The notes: generated from the sequence alone by a model not told the origin. DNA of 64,000 bases from Hedera helix (GCA_947179155.2 OX359276.1:45897953-45961952), one strand, 5' to 3'. Counted from the first letter of the stretch, positions 38,221 through 50,961 are shown. Translations and numbers: made by a program.

Positions 38221-39300
38221 ATGGGTAAAAAGTTGCCACAGAAAGGAAAGCAAAGAAAACCAAATAAACAACCCTCTACATCGTCTTCTCAACCCTCTAC
38301 CTCATTGTCTCAACCCTCTACGTTGTCTTCTCAAGTGGCGGGTCCACTTGCATCTGCACTGACCTATACCGCTATACTTGCATTTAATTCAGGAGGCTTT
38401 CAAGTTGCACAAATTCCAAGTGGATACCAAATGATTTTGGCTATAAACTGGAAGACCAACTTCCATCTTGGAAAGATGAAAATGGGAAAATTTAACGATT
38501 TTGAAAATCGTCAACTTAGTGGTACAAGAGTAGAGGTTCTGTTAACAATTCGTGGTCCCTTCTTCAAAGGACCTAATGTTGGTAAAGCCAGGCCAAAACT
38601 AAACAAGTTTTCAAAATAGTATAAAGATATGCGAGTGGGAACATTGACAGATTTGCGGGCAATTTTTTTTTATTTTTTTTTCAACAAATTGTCACACATG
38701 TATTGTTAATATAAGCTTAAATTTCGAAAAATTTATTTGTCTTGCAGACTTATTTTAAAAAAAAATTCACTTAGGATCGGATATATCCACAACTATTGGG
38801 GTAATTACGAGAATTGGAAGGCTCTAAGTGATGATGAGGAGAAGCTGGTTACTGATCAAGCTGTCTGGAATTTAAGAGAGGAAGCGTTCGGGTTGGTCGC
38901 AGACGAATTTCTGAAGCATGGCCAGGGTATGGGCCTCGACGTTGAATCTTACATTAATTTAACATTGTATTGCTTTCGTACTGTGCAAGATACCTACCCT
39001 GTGGATCTATTCAGAGCAAATAATATATATCCTCATGATGACCAAAATTTTTCCGTCTCCCCTAATGGAGCAGTGCAGAAAGAGTGTCTTGTGGGTGATA
39101 TTAGGCAGGCATTTAGCAATGGTAAGTTGAAGGTTCCCAAATTAGAGTTTGCATGCCATGGTAGTCCAAATAGCATTCATTATATATGTTCACTAACAGA
39201 AATTAAGTTTGCCTTTGATCACCATCTTCGTATGATGGATTTCCCCAATGTTGAATGTGATTGTGTGCCGAAGAAAGATATTAAAACAGAAAAACATTGA
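38221..39300 (+). pseudogene. RNase T2-like gene copy B, most nearly intact
   Basis: Same layout as copy A. The second exon (from the acceptor near 38748) is open to TGA at 39298-39300 because the TAA of copies A and C reads CAA here. The first exon still has the TAG at 38617-38619. A GT at 38603-38604 (AACAA/GTTTTC) would, if used as donor, splice before the TAG and keep phase with the second exon, giving an open frame of roughly 310 residues; a donor after the TAG would not. RNase motifs: LTIRGPFF with catalytic His lost, EFLKHGQ with His kept, DIRQAFSNGK, LEFACHGS, FPNVECDC. A secreted RNase would need a signal peptide, which I do not see. Confidence 0.55.
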
Positions 39301-40763
39301 GTTATCATTTTTACCAACATTGACAGGTCTACTGTTCGAGAATAGGGAAGTAAGTGGTCTGCAATTTTGTTCTATTAGGTATTTTTGCACAATTGGTGAT
39401 ACTTTTTTTTTCCGCAAATTGTTGTAGGAATTTGAAACTGGATTCATGTTCCTTAACAGAAACCCCATTAATCAATTTATTCCTTAAGAGAGACCCCATC
39501 AATCAACTGGTGTATGACAGTTTTAATCTTTAGCTTTTGATCGTTTCGTAGGAATGGTGGATCTGATCTGTATGACATGGTTGTTCTGTAGTAAGTGAAT
39601 ATTTTGTCCCAAGAGCTGGACGTGGATTCAAATTTCAAATGGAGTTTCTTGGTTATTTCTTTGAAGGTGGCATTGATTAGTGTCTGGAATCCAATTGCGA
39701 AGGGATTTCGATTTTGTAGTACTATATCACCCTTATACTATTCCACTGGCATTTAATTTCATGTTTAGATGGTAATACTATATCACACTTGTACTATTTT
39801 TCATGTTTAGATTGTAACACTACTATGTCTTTGCGTCATTCTGACTATTAAACTCTTACTGTTGACAGTCTTTAAATTGTGAATGGTTGATTGATTTTAG
39901 CCAGTCAAGTATTAGTAACTGATCTCCTGCTCCTCCTTAACACTCTATTTCCCTCCCTCGCCCTCTTGCACACCTAAAGCCCATCACGATTTGAAGCTTG
40001 GTGGCTAGTTGCCCCAAAATGTTCTTCGTATTATCCAACACCATTAGGAACAATATCAATGGGTTCACCTTTGTTTTCTCCGTAGAAACAAACAAGGCAA
40101 TGCTTCAGGCTATCCGGTGTTGGAATAAAAGTGACACATAAACTTTCCGAGTTACAACTACAACCCCCTCACCATTCATGTATTGATTGGAAAAGGCAAA
40201 TCTAGACATGAAAGATAGTATTATAATACAAAGTTTTTTCATCTTTACACTAAGGAAAGAAGATGCCACAACAAAATTCAATGTATTCATGATGATACTA
40301 CTACAACAACCTAAAATATTTGGCAAAGGAAAAGAAAAAATTGCCAACCATGTATTCAGGTATTTCTCGAGTCAATATAATCCCCCTCCTAATCCCCTTA
40401 ACTATCAATATCATGCAATACATACATTCCTTCAATCTTCAAACAAATCACTTTCTTCTCAACAACAGTCCCAAATTTTATCTCAATGATTTACATTTTC
40501 CTAAATTTTAAAAGAGGTTTTCCTTCTCCAATAGAAATCTTCCAATTCTACATTTTTGAAACAAAATCAAGTAATTTTAATTGTGTTACAATAATTAAAT
40601 AAATTTTACCATAATAAATAATATTGCATAATCTATTAAAAAAAATTAAAATTTTATAATTTTCTCTAAAAATACAAAGTTATTTGTTTAATTGTTTCTA
40701 TCGAAAGGTATAAAAGTACACAAGTTTCCATATCTACAATTGATTCTTTTTGAATAGGGAAAA
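39301..40763. other. Downstream part of RNase unit B
   Basis: This matches 24051-25540 of unit A with scattered substitutions and small indels. No convincing coding region of its own. Confidence 0.5.
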
Positions 40764-40924
40764 TTCTAGACTTACCCTAAAAAATTACCCGCTAGCTCAA
40801 CCCGCAAAAAAGACGAAAGAGTATGGTCCCACTTTATTTGTATTTTGCAAATAAAGTGAGACCATACTTCTTTATCTTATATGAGGGTAATGCTTATGGG
40901 TCAAATTTGAGGGTAAGTGTAGAA
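40764..40924. mobile_element. Foldback MITE, unit B copy
   Basis: The same element as in unit A. The inner hairpin arms are 40821-40840 and 40848-40867, with one mismatch (AGTGAGACC against AGTGGGACC), so it is slightly less perfect than the unit A copy. Confidence 0.7.
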
Positions 40925-41143
40925 CCACTCTTTTGAATATGCATAGAAAGGCTATGGGCCCTGATGGTATTCAATGGGTTGGAGTCGTCTTCTTTTCATT
41001 CTGTTGACTTTTGATCTAATGTACTCTCTTCATTCTATATATATATATATATACTAGAGATAACCCGTGTCTGAAGGCACGGTACAACTAATATAATAAT
41101 TAATTATTGTATTTAATATTTTTGGATTCAAAAATGTCAAACT

Positions 41144-41144
<1 letters not shown>

Positions 41145-41196
<52 letters not shown>

Positions 41197-41356
41197 TAAT
41201 TATTATTGCTATTATTATTATTACTTTTTTTATAATTATTATTATCATTATTATTATTATTACTATTATTATTATTATTATTAGTATTACTATTAATATA
41301 TTTATTATTCTTATTATTATTACTATTACAATGATTATTACTATTATTATATTAAA

Positions 41357-41398
<42 letters not shown>

Positions 41399-41442
41399 TA
41401 CTATATTAATTATATTATTATTACTATTATTATGATTATTAC

Positions 41443-41526
<84 letters not shown>

Positions 41527-41527
41527 T
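41145..41527. repeat. (ATT)n tract 3
   Basis: About 380 bp of ATT repeats; the right end has the longest pure run. It joins units B and C. Confidence 0.9.
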
Positions 41528-42957
41528 AAACGTATTTTGTTGTTTTCTTTTGTTTTGTATTATATGTAATGGGATCTTCAATTGGTGAATTTTGTTTTTT
41601 GTGCTTTTCTTGGTTCAGGCCTTGAATGTATGAAGTTTATACTTTTTTTTCCAATGGCGCGGGGGAGATGAGGATCCATAACTATTTGGCCTCAGATTTG
41701 GGTTGAATAAGTTTCAACCCATAACCATTTGGGTTGAACCTATTTAACCAATATTAAAAATACTGAAAATGGTTTCAGTTTTAAAAAAAACCCATAACCA
41801 TATTTTTTAACCCATATCCAACCCAAAACTAAAGTTTGCAAGTCTAGTTATGGGATTGTTGCATCAAGCTACTGTTAATACCCAAGCAATGTGGTATCTG
41901 ACTTTGATTTTACTTGGTTTACTTTTCTCTCATCATTGATATTTCATATTACCTTATTACGGGCTCCTTCTGTCCATTTGTCCAGTCACATCTCCTAAAA
42001 AAACCTTTCAGTCTGCAACCACTCATTACATTTCCATGGGTAAAAAGTTGCCAAAAAAAGGAAAGCAAAGAAAACCAATTAAACAACCCTCTACATCGTC
42101 TTCTCAAGCCTCTACCTCATTGTCTCAACCCTCTACGTTGTCTTCTCAAGTGGCGGCTCCACTTGCATCTGCACTGACCTATACCGCTATACTTGCATTT
42201 AATTCAGGAGGCTTTCAAGTTGCACAAATTCCAAGTGGATACCAAATGATTTTGGCTATAAACTGGAAGACCAACTTCCAGCTTGGAAAGATGAAAATAG
42301 GAAAATTAAACGATTTTGAAAATCGTCAACTTAGTGTTACAAGAGTAGAGGTTCTGTTAACAATTCATGGTCTCTTCTTCAAAGGACCTAATGTCGGTAA
42401 AGCTAGGCCAAAACTAAACAAGTTTTCAAAAAAGTATAAAGATATGCGAGTGGAAGCATTGACAAATTATGACACATGTATTGTTAATATAAGCTTAAAT
42501 TAAGCTTAAATTTCACAAATTTTATTTGTCTTTGCAGACTTATTTTTAAAAAAATCCACTTAGGATCGGATATATCCACAACTATTGGGGTAATTACGAG
42601 AATTGGAAGGCTCTAGGTGATGATGAGGAGAAGCTGGTTACTGATCAAGCTGTCTGGAATTCAAGAAAGGAAGAGTTCGGGTTGGTCACAGACGAATTTC
42701 TGAAGCATGGCCAGGGTATGGCTTCGACATTGAATCTTACATTAATTTAACATTGTATTGCTTTCGTACTGTGTAAGATACCTACCCTATGGATCTATTC
42801 AGAGCAAATAATAAATATTCTCATGATGACCAAAATTTTTCCCTCTCCCCTAATGGAGCAGTGCAGAAAGAGTGTCTTGTCTGTGATATTAGGCAGACAT
42901 TTAGCAATGGTAAGTTGAAGGTTCCCAAATTAGAGTTTACATGCCATGGTAGTCCAA
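41528..42957 (+). repeat. RNase-unit copy C, truncated at both ends by ATT tracts
   Basis: Starts at AAACGTATTTTGTTG, which is position 22467 of unit A, and stops inside the RNase coding sequence after CATGGTAGTCCAAAT. Both ends abut (ATT)n. Confidence 0.8.
42036..42957 (+). pseudogene. RNase T2-like gene copy C, frameshifted and truncated
   Basis: Starts like the other copies (MGKKLPKKGKQRKP). The TAG of copies A and B reads AAG here, so the first frame runs on to 42503, but part of the intron is deleted. One base is missing in the T/A run near 42548, another near 42722 (GGTATGGCTTC), and the TAA at the copy A position is present. The coding sequence ends in the ATT tract. Confidence 0.6.
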
Positions 42958-43039
<82 letters not shown>

Positions 43040-43051
43040 TTGTTATTATTG

Positions 43052-43104
<53 letters not shown>

Positions 43105-43177
43105 GCTATTATTATTATTACTATTTTTATAATTATTATTATCATTATTATTATTATTACTATGAATATATCAATTA

Positions 43178-43223
<46 letters not shown>
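42958..43223. repeat. (ATT)n tract 4
   Basis: About 265 bp of ATT repeats joining RNase copy C to element d. It generates long Ile-, Tyr- and Leu-only open frames that are not genes. Confidence 0.95.
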
Positions 43224-43224
<1 letters not shown>

Positions 43225-46200
43225 GTGACGACCCCAAATCCGGGTTCATTAACCTCGAGTTTGGTTCTCACTGTACAATACTTAACAACAATGAAATACA
43301 TAAATTGTATTCAAACTACGCAGAATAATACAAAAAGTTCCTTCTCAAAAGGCTACACTTCCCAATGTCTATTACCTTAATCTTAATCATTACATATCTT
43401 AAGGGAAATACAAAAGATTTATAAAGAAATTACATAACAGTAATTTAAACTAGCATGCATTTACTAAACTACGCATTCGCTTTCCCCTTGCCTTTGTCTG
43501 ACTTAGAGCAGTCGGGCTTAGCTGAAATATAGTCATGATATAGCAAGAATGAGCAACTAAATGACTCTGCAAGTTTATAAACAACATACGATATATCATG
43601 ATGAAGAGAAATAACTTCAAGGTTTTCAACAATAACAATTTATGAAAGATATCAAGAATCAATGTTCAATATAAGAATGGATTGACTCTTTACTGCTGAG
43701 TGGTCTTTAATGACCGTGAACTGCTACTAAGGTAAACAAACATACAATGTATGACTCCTTGTTAAAAATAACGGGACAATTGAGGGGATCAGTTCTCTCA
43801 TGTCCTATGTATATACATAACATTTAGTTTTCTTGCGTAAATTCAGTTAACCGACAATATAAAAATCCCCTTTAACTAGGGTTGTTCTTTCTCAGTCTTA
43901 CTATAAGTATCCGCACCAGCCAATGGTTTGGATAAGCTTTTAAAATATTCAATTAGATGAATTTAAACATGCATTTGTCTAGCCGAAACAATTAGCTTAG
44001 ACATTCTTAAACAGTTGTAAAAGCACTATGTGCGACTACAATAATCAATAACGATGTGAAATAATTTTTGATAATTAGTTCACTCAAAGGTCTGTCAAAT
44101 AACTACGAGTGTAGAATACTTGCACAACAATAATTGAAATGTATATACGGTTGAAGAATATCTGCAATAGTAAATACAAGTTAAGGGGTAAAAAACTTGC
44201 CTCTTGCGTCGTCTACGGCTAACCAACTTAATTTAACAATCCTTGAACGGACCTAACAATTAAATCAGTTTGATCTTAAATTAGTATCATATACTTGTAA
44301 GTATAATGACCTTTATAGCCTTACGAACCACATAATTTATTAATTATGGGTAATTTAAACCCTTAGGAAATATTATCACTACTTGATAATATTTTAAACA
44401 CAAAGAACCTATATTAACTATTTAATATAGTTCATGCAATTGTCTAATATTATTAATAATTTAATAATATTTTATTAACTACATAATATTATTAATCATT
44501 TAATAATATTTTATTAATTATCTAATATTATTGATCATTTAATAATATTTTATTAAGTATCTAATATTATTAATCATTTACTAATATTTTAATCATTATC
44601 TAATATTATTAATCATTTAATAATATTTTATTAAGTATATAATATTATTAATCATTTAATAATATTTTAATCATTATCTAATATTATTAATCATTTAATA
44701 ATATTTTATTAATTATCTAATATTATTAATCATTTAATAATACTTTATTAACTATATAATATTACTACTTATTTAATAATATTTTATTAAGTATCTAATA
44801 TTATTAATCATTTAATAATATTTTAATCATTATCTAATATTATTAATCATTTACTAATATTTTATTATTTATCTAATATTATTAATCATTTAATAATATT
44901 TTATTAAGTATATAATATTATTACTCATTTAATAATATTTTAATTGTTTAATAATAGTTTATTAGAATTCTAATATTATTAATCATTTAATAATATTTTA
45001 TTAACTTTATAATATTATTATACACTTAATAATATTTTAATAAATTTCTAATATTATTATTTATTTAATAATATTTTATTACCTTGATTATATTATTATT
45101 TTAATAATAATATTTATACACCTTTAAATTATTAAATCAATTATATATATATTTAAAAATATATTTATTAAGTCCAAAAATACTAAAATGATTTTTGGAA
45201 CATTTTTCATTTTCTGACCCGAACCTGACCCGACCCGGTTCGGGTTTTTATTTTTTTCTGGTAACTGTGCACTGCGCCGCGGCGCAGTGATTAACACTGC
45301 ACACGGTGCCCCGGCGTTGTACTGCAGTAAGTGCCACTTTTTGATTTTTTTTGTGACAGTTTTGATACCTTTTGATCAAACATTGATTAAATGAAATCTA
45401 TACATCCAAATAACACCAAATCAGTGTTGATGTGTTCCTAACTTCTTGTTTTACAATATTCCATGGTTCGATCGTCTTTTTGAAAACATTTTACACGAAA
45501 TTTACGGATCGAACCACTTAGGGTTTAAAAACGACATCTTTTGTGGTTAAAGCTATAACTTCTTTGTTATTCAATATTTTTAAAAGGTTCAAAAAGGGTT
45601 TTTCTTTAAAACTCATAGATCTAGTTTTCTAGCCATAAAAATCCAATTTCCGATTTGTACATTTCAAAATGCAACATTAAACATAACATGTATCGTTAGG
45701 GTTTTACCGGTAAAACGTATTATGAATATTTCTACAACTTTTATGCATTTCTCACATACCAAATCATGTTATAAACACATAGAGCTATAAATATACATAT
45801 ATTACATAGTTAAATACATCTAGACCATCAAAACGAGTTTTGATCGGTTAAAAATATATTTTAACCGATCAAAAGCTATCTAGACTAAAAAAATGAAAGA
45901 AGAAGATGTTTAGAACACTTTTAAACCTTTGGGTTTTGTTTGCTCTTCTTCTCCTTCTACCGAAGTATGTTGTGTAGCTTGAGGACATTCACCAAGACCT
46001 TATCTAGCTTTTTCTCACAACTCACAAGTGTATTCTCTAATAAATGTTCTCTCTCTTTTTCTCTAGAAAATGGCTAACAAATGAACTAACAACCAAAACA
46101 AGTGTGTAGAGCATTCTATTTATAGTCATCTACTAATCTAGTATCAATTCACTAATCAAGCTATGTTGGTGAAATTAAAGCCGTAAACTTGATTACTATA

Positions 46201-46376
46201 GCATGATTGACTAGTTGATAGACACATGGAATAAATAGGGTGGTTGAACAACTTATGACAATAAGTGATTTAGAAGCAATCTAGGAAATCAAGCAATCCA
46301 AGTGGGACCCTCAAAAATTCAGCAAAATGGGATTTTTCAAGCCATTTTTCCTTTAATTTTTGTACTTTAATTATAC

Positions 46377-46439
<63 letters not shown>

Positions 46440-46892
46440 TATATGTAATAATTTTGACCAATTTTGACTTCCTATTGGGCTCCACTTCGGACTCTAGGAT
46501 TAAATATATTGGGCTCATTCAATTAGATTATTTGGGCTCAATTTAAATAACATATTGGGCTCACATTAAATATTCTAGACTACATTTAATTAGATTAAGC
46601 ATTGGGCTTGTTTAATTAATTACATGGACTAGTAATCAAATTAATTACATGGACTACTAGGTTAATATCTTTGACCTAGTTTATCAACTCATTTGGATTT
46701 AAAATATAATCCAATTAGATTTGCTTTAATTAATCATACACCTTGCTTTAATTCTTTAAATAAATATACGCATACACAAGTACATTTATTTAATTATCTA
46801 AAGTACAATTAATTAGTACAAAAAGTTTAAATTCATTGCTAAATATTTATTAAGTATATTTACAATGACTAAAAAAATTCGTGGTCATTACA
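43224..46892 (-). mobile_element. LTR-like element d, complete, 3669 bp, inverse orientation
   Basis: Begins TGTGACGACCCCAAATCCGG and ends GGTCATTACA. ATTAT flanks both ends (43219-43223 and 46893-46897), consistent with a 5-bp duplication, although inside ATT repeats this has little weight. It aligns inverted to element b at the ends and to c and c' through most of its length; it gives the full form from which c and c' are truncated. It contains the AT-only array at 44430-45110 and a GC-rich island (GCGCCGCGGCGC) near 45274. Confidence 0.65.
46376..46436. repeat. (TA)n microsatellite in element d
   Basis: About 28 TA units at a site where elements c and c' have only short ATATACATATATAGATGTATAT sequence. 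Confidence 0.9.
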
Positions 46893-46976
46893 ATTATTAT
46901 TATTAGTATTACTATTAATATATTTATTATTCTTATTATTATTACTATTACTATGATTATTACTATTATTATATTA

Positions 46977-47039
<63 letters not shown>

Positions 47040-47064
47040 GTGATTATTAATTTTATTCTATTAA

Positions 47065-47125
<61 letters not shown>

Positions 47126-47177
47126 AACTACTATGTCTATTATTATTATTATAATGATTATTACTATTATTATATTA

Positions 47178-47224
<47 letters not shown>

Positions 47225-47312
47225 TACTACTTAATTATTATTGCTACTATTATTATTACTATTTTTATAATAATTATTATTATTATAATGATTATTACTA
47301 TTATTATATAAA

Positions 47313-47364
<52 letters not shown>

Positions 47365-47459
47365 ATGATTATTATTATTATAATATTAATTATTATTATT
47401 ATTATTACAATTAATATATTAATTATTAATTATTATTATTTTATTATTATTATTGTTAC
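46893..47459. repeat. (ATT)n tract 5
   Basis: About 570 bp of ATT repeats with GTG, ACT and ATA interruptions, between elements d and c'. Confidence 0.9.
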
Positions 47460-50101
47460 TGCAATGACCACTAATTTCATTAAACATTGTAATTATAATT
47501 ATTATATAATTAGCAATGAATTAAAATTTTTGTACTAATTAATTGTGCTTTAGATAATTAAATAGATATACTTGTGTATGTGTATATTTATTTAAAGCAA
47601 TGAAGTAAGAGAGTATAATTAACTAAAGCAAATCTAATTAGATTATATTTTAAATCCAAATGAGTTATTAAACTAGGTCAATTACATTTACCTAGTAGTC
47701 CATGTAATTAATTTAACTACTAGTCCATGTAATTAATTAAACAAGCTCAATGCTTGATTTAATTAAATGTAACCTAAAATAATTAATATAAGCTCAATGT
47801 GTTATTTAAATTGAGCCCAAACCAATTCAATGGATGAACCCAATATATTTAATCCCAGAGTCCAATATGGAGCCCAATAGGAAGTCAAAATTGGTCAAAC
47901 TTGTTACATATATGAATATACATATATAGATGTATATAAGTATAATTAAAGTAGAAAAATTATATGAAATATGGCTTGGAAAATGCCATTTTTGCTGAGA
48001 TTTTTGGGGGCCCACTTGGGGTTGCTTGATTTTGCAAATTGCTTCCTTCACACACTAAATCAAAGTGGTTCACCAACTCATGTCACTCAACTTGTCATTC
48101 ACCTAGTCAATCCAATAAATAGTAATCCAACTTAAGCCCTAATTTAACTATGTTGATGAATTAAGAGATGTTAATGAAGGGTTAGCAATTGGCTATATAT
48201 ATGATGCTCCACACTTGAGTCAAGCTTGTTGGTTCATTTGCTAGAGCATAAGAGAGAAAAGAAAGAGAGAACATTGGTTAGCTAAAGAGAAAATACACTT
48301 GTGAGTTGTGTGAAAAAGCTAGAGAAGGTCTTGGTGAATGTCCTCAAGCTTCATTACATACTTTGGTAGGAGGAGAAGGAGAGAAAACAAATCTCAAAGA
48401 TTTAAAAGTGCTCTAAACTTCTTCTTATTTCATTTTTATGGCCTAGAACGATTTTGAACAGTTAAAATCTATTTTTAACCGATCAAAACTCGTTTTGATG
48501 GTCTAGATGTATTTAACTATGTAATATATGTATACTCATTGTTCTATGTGTTTATAACATGATTTGGTATATGAGAAATGCATAAAAGTTGTAGGAATGT
48601 TAATAATACGTTTTATCGGTAAAACCCTAACGATACATGTTATGTTTAATGTTGTATTTTGAAATATACAAGTACAAAATTGGATTTTTATGGCTAGAAA
48701 GTTACATATAGGAGTCTTAAAGAAAACCCAACTTGAATCTTTCAAAAATATGAAAAAACAAAGAAGTTATGGCTTTTTACCGCAAAACATGTCATTTTGA
48801 AACCTTAAAGTTTTTCAAGCTTTCATTGTAAGCAACTTTACGGCTATTTTCTTTTGGAATTTGGATTTGTGATATAAATAGAAATTGTAGAGGGGGAAAT
48901 TCTGATGATAATGGACTCAAGAATTACCCCAAAATATTTTAAAATAAAGAAGTTATGGCTGTCGGAGTGACTGGAGGTCGGACAACCCATTTTAAGGTTT
49001 TGGCTTTTGTTTTGGACGCCACGGCACTCAGTTGAGCGCTGGGGCTTTCAAGGCCTGAGAGTTCAAGTTATCGGGTCGGGTCGGTCCGGGTCGGGTTTTA
49101 TTGGAAAATTTAAATATAACTAAGTGTAAAATGAAGGTATTTGTGTATTGAACCAATATATGGAATTTATTTGTAATTAATGGGTAGCAAAATGTTTAAA
49201 ATAAATATTAATGTTAACACCATTAAAAATTTAACTATTGGTATTGTTTAAAGATTTTTATTAAAATATTATTAAATGATTAATAATATTAGTATATGAT
49301 TAAAAAGTTATTAAATGATGAATAACATTAACAATTGGTTAAAATATTATTAAATGGTTAACAATATTAGTAAGAGATTAAAATAATATTAAAAGGGTAA
49401 TAATATTAATAAGTCAATAAAATATTATTAAATAATTAATAATATTAATAATTAGATAAAATATTATTAAATGAATAATAATATTAAAAAATCAATAAAA
49501 TATTATTAATAAGTAATAATATTAGTAAATGAATAAAATATTATTAAATTAAAAATAATATTAGATAATGAATAAAATATTATTAAATGATTAATAATAT
49601 TAATAAAGTAATAAAATATTATTAAATAATTAATAATATTAGATAATGAATAAAATATTATTAAATAGTTAATAATATTTGATAATGATTAAAATATTAT
49701 TAAATAGTTAATAATATTAGAAGATGAATAAAATATTATTAAATGACTAATAATATTATAAGATTGTTAATATATTATTAAATGATTAATAATATAAGAA
49801 GATTAATAAGGTATTATTAGATGATTGATAATATTATAAGACTAATAAAATATTATTAAATTATTAATAGTATTAGATAAGTGTCTTAACTATATTAAAT
49901 AATTAATATAGGTTCTTTGTGTTCGGAATATTATCAAGTAGTGATAATATTTTCTAAGTGATTGTATACCCGTAATAATATAATTATGTGGTTCGTAAGA
50001 GTTATAAAGGTCATTATACTAATATGTATATGATAATAATTTAAGATCAAACTAATTTAATTGCTAGGTCCGTTCAAAGATTATTAAATTAAGTTGGTTA
50101 G
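47460..50101 (+). mobile_element. LTR-like element c', 3' truncated duplicate of c
   Basis: Starts TGCAATGACCACTAATTTC and follows element c almost base for base, including its AT-only array, then is cut at the same GTTGGTTAGCGG/TATGTTGG junction and passes into RNase unit D. Confidence 0.65.
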
Positions 50102-50690
50102 CGGTATGTTGGATAAATTATCTGATTGCCTGTTCGTTGTGTTTTGATTTGATGTTGTTGTGGTTAGAGCTGACAATATAGGTTAAAAAAGCCACATATC
50201 AACTCAATTTAATTAGAACTATTTGCGCTGGTTATCTACTTTACATAATTTGGGTCGGTTAAGTTTTGCATCTATATATGAGAGAGAAAATTTGGGCCAA
50301 AACCAAATAACTGTATTCAACCCAAATTTGTTAAATCTCAATCCATATCATCCGTTAGATTAGCTTCTTTCCCCTATCAAATGGCCGCAAACGTATTTTG
50401 TTGTTTTCTTTTGTTTTGTATTATATGTAATGGGATCTTCAATTGGTGAATTTTGTTTTTTGTGCTTTTCTTGGTTCAGGCCTTGAATGTATGAAGTTTA
50501 TACTTTTTTTTCCAATGGCGCGAGGGAGATGAGGATCCATAACTATTTGGCCTCAGATTTGGGTTGAATAAGTTTCAACCCATAACCATTTGGGTTGAAC
50601 CTATTTAACCCATATTAAAAATAGTTAAAATGGTTTCAGTTTTAAAAAAACCCATAATCATATTTTTTAACCCATATCCAACCCAAAACT
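50102..50690 (+). repeat. RNase-unit copy D (first about 590 bp only)
   Basis: Matches unit A from 22191 to about 22752 without the internal deletion seen in B, and stops at AACCCAAAACT, before the RNase coding exon. The next base starts the receptor-kinase fragment. Confidence 0.8.
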
Positions 50691-50919
50691 GGAGCGAAGG
50701 ATCCTGCGTTTCGACCTTGGCTTCAACGGATTTATCCGCCGCATTCACCGGGTAGTTGGTATCCGGTTCCCATTTTCTACCATCAGCATCAGAGCCACCT
50801 TTTTGATTGCCGCAGCTCAAAAAAATCTGGGCGGGTCCGGGACCCGGTTTTGCATATATGGGATTTAAAACAAGATAGAGATATACGAGGAAAAACACCA
50901 AGAGGGAATTAGATTTCAT
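50691..50919 (-). pseudogene. N-terminal fragment of the FERONIA-like receptor kinase
   Basis: From ATG at 50919 the 76 codons give a signal peptide (MKSNSLLVFFLVYLYLVLNP), a Pro/Gly linker and the start of a malectin-like ectodomain (IFLSCGNQKGG, DGRKWEPDTNY, VEAKVETQDPSL). Then coding sequence stops at the junction with unit D. An in-frame ATG at 50961 is possible, but the 50919 start puts the signal peptide at the N-terminus. Strand and order match the kinase part at 17.7-20.3 kb, which lacks exactly this end. By family comparison some tens of residues between the two parts were not found. Confidence 0.85.
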
Positions 50920-50961
50920 GGCTAAAGATACAAGGGGATTGGTCGACTTACAGGAAAACAA

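Larger units (their letters stand above)
37848..41144 (+). repeat. RNase-unit copy B
   Basis: Nearly the same as unit A but starts directly at the truncated end of element c, lacks the leader exon, and has an internal deletion of about 400 bp at 37999/38000 (GTTTTGCAT joins ATCCAACCC) relative to A. It ends at the same ATGTCAAACTG before an ATT tract. Confidence 0.8.

Noticed and set aside
42789..43380. Long open frames made almost only of Ile, Tyr or Leu over the ATT tracts (also near 25.9, 34.7, 41.2 and 46.9 kb)
   Set aside because: These are translations of (ATT)n on either strand, open only because ATT, TTA and TAT are all sense codons; not genes.
26123..50101. Coding region of an LTR retrotransposon (gag-pol)
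   Set aside because: I looked for reverse-transcriptase, integrase and protease motifs on both strands among the open frames and saw none; the elements are non-coding.
20301..50690. The 30-kb gap as a normal intron of the receptor kinase
   Set aside because: The CrRLK1L coding region is normally continuous, residues are missing between the halves, and the gene has frameshifts, so a broken gene is more likely.
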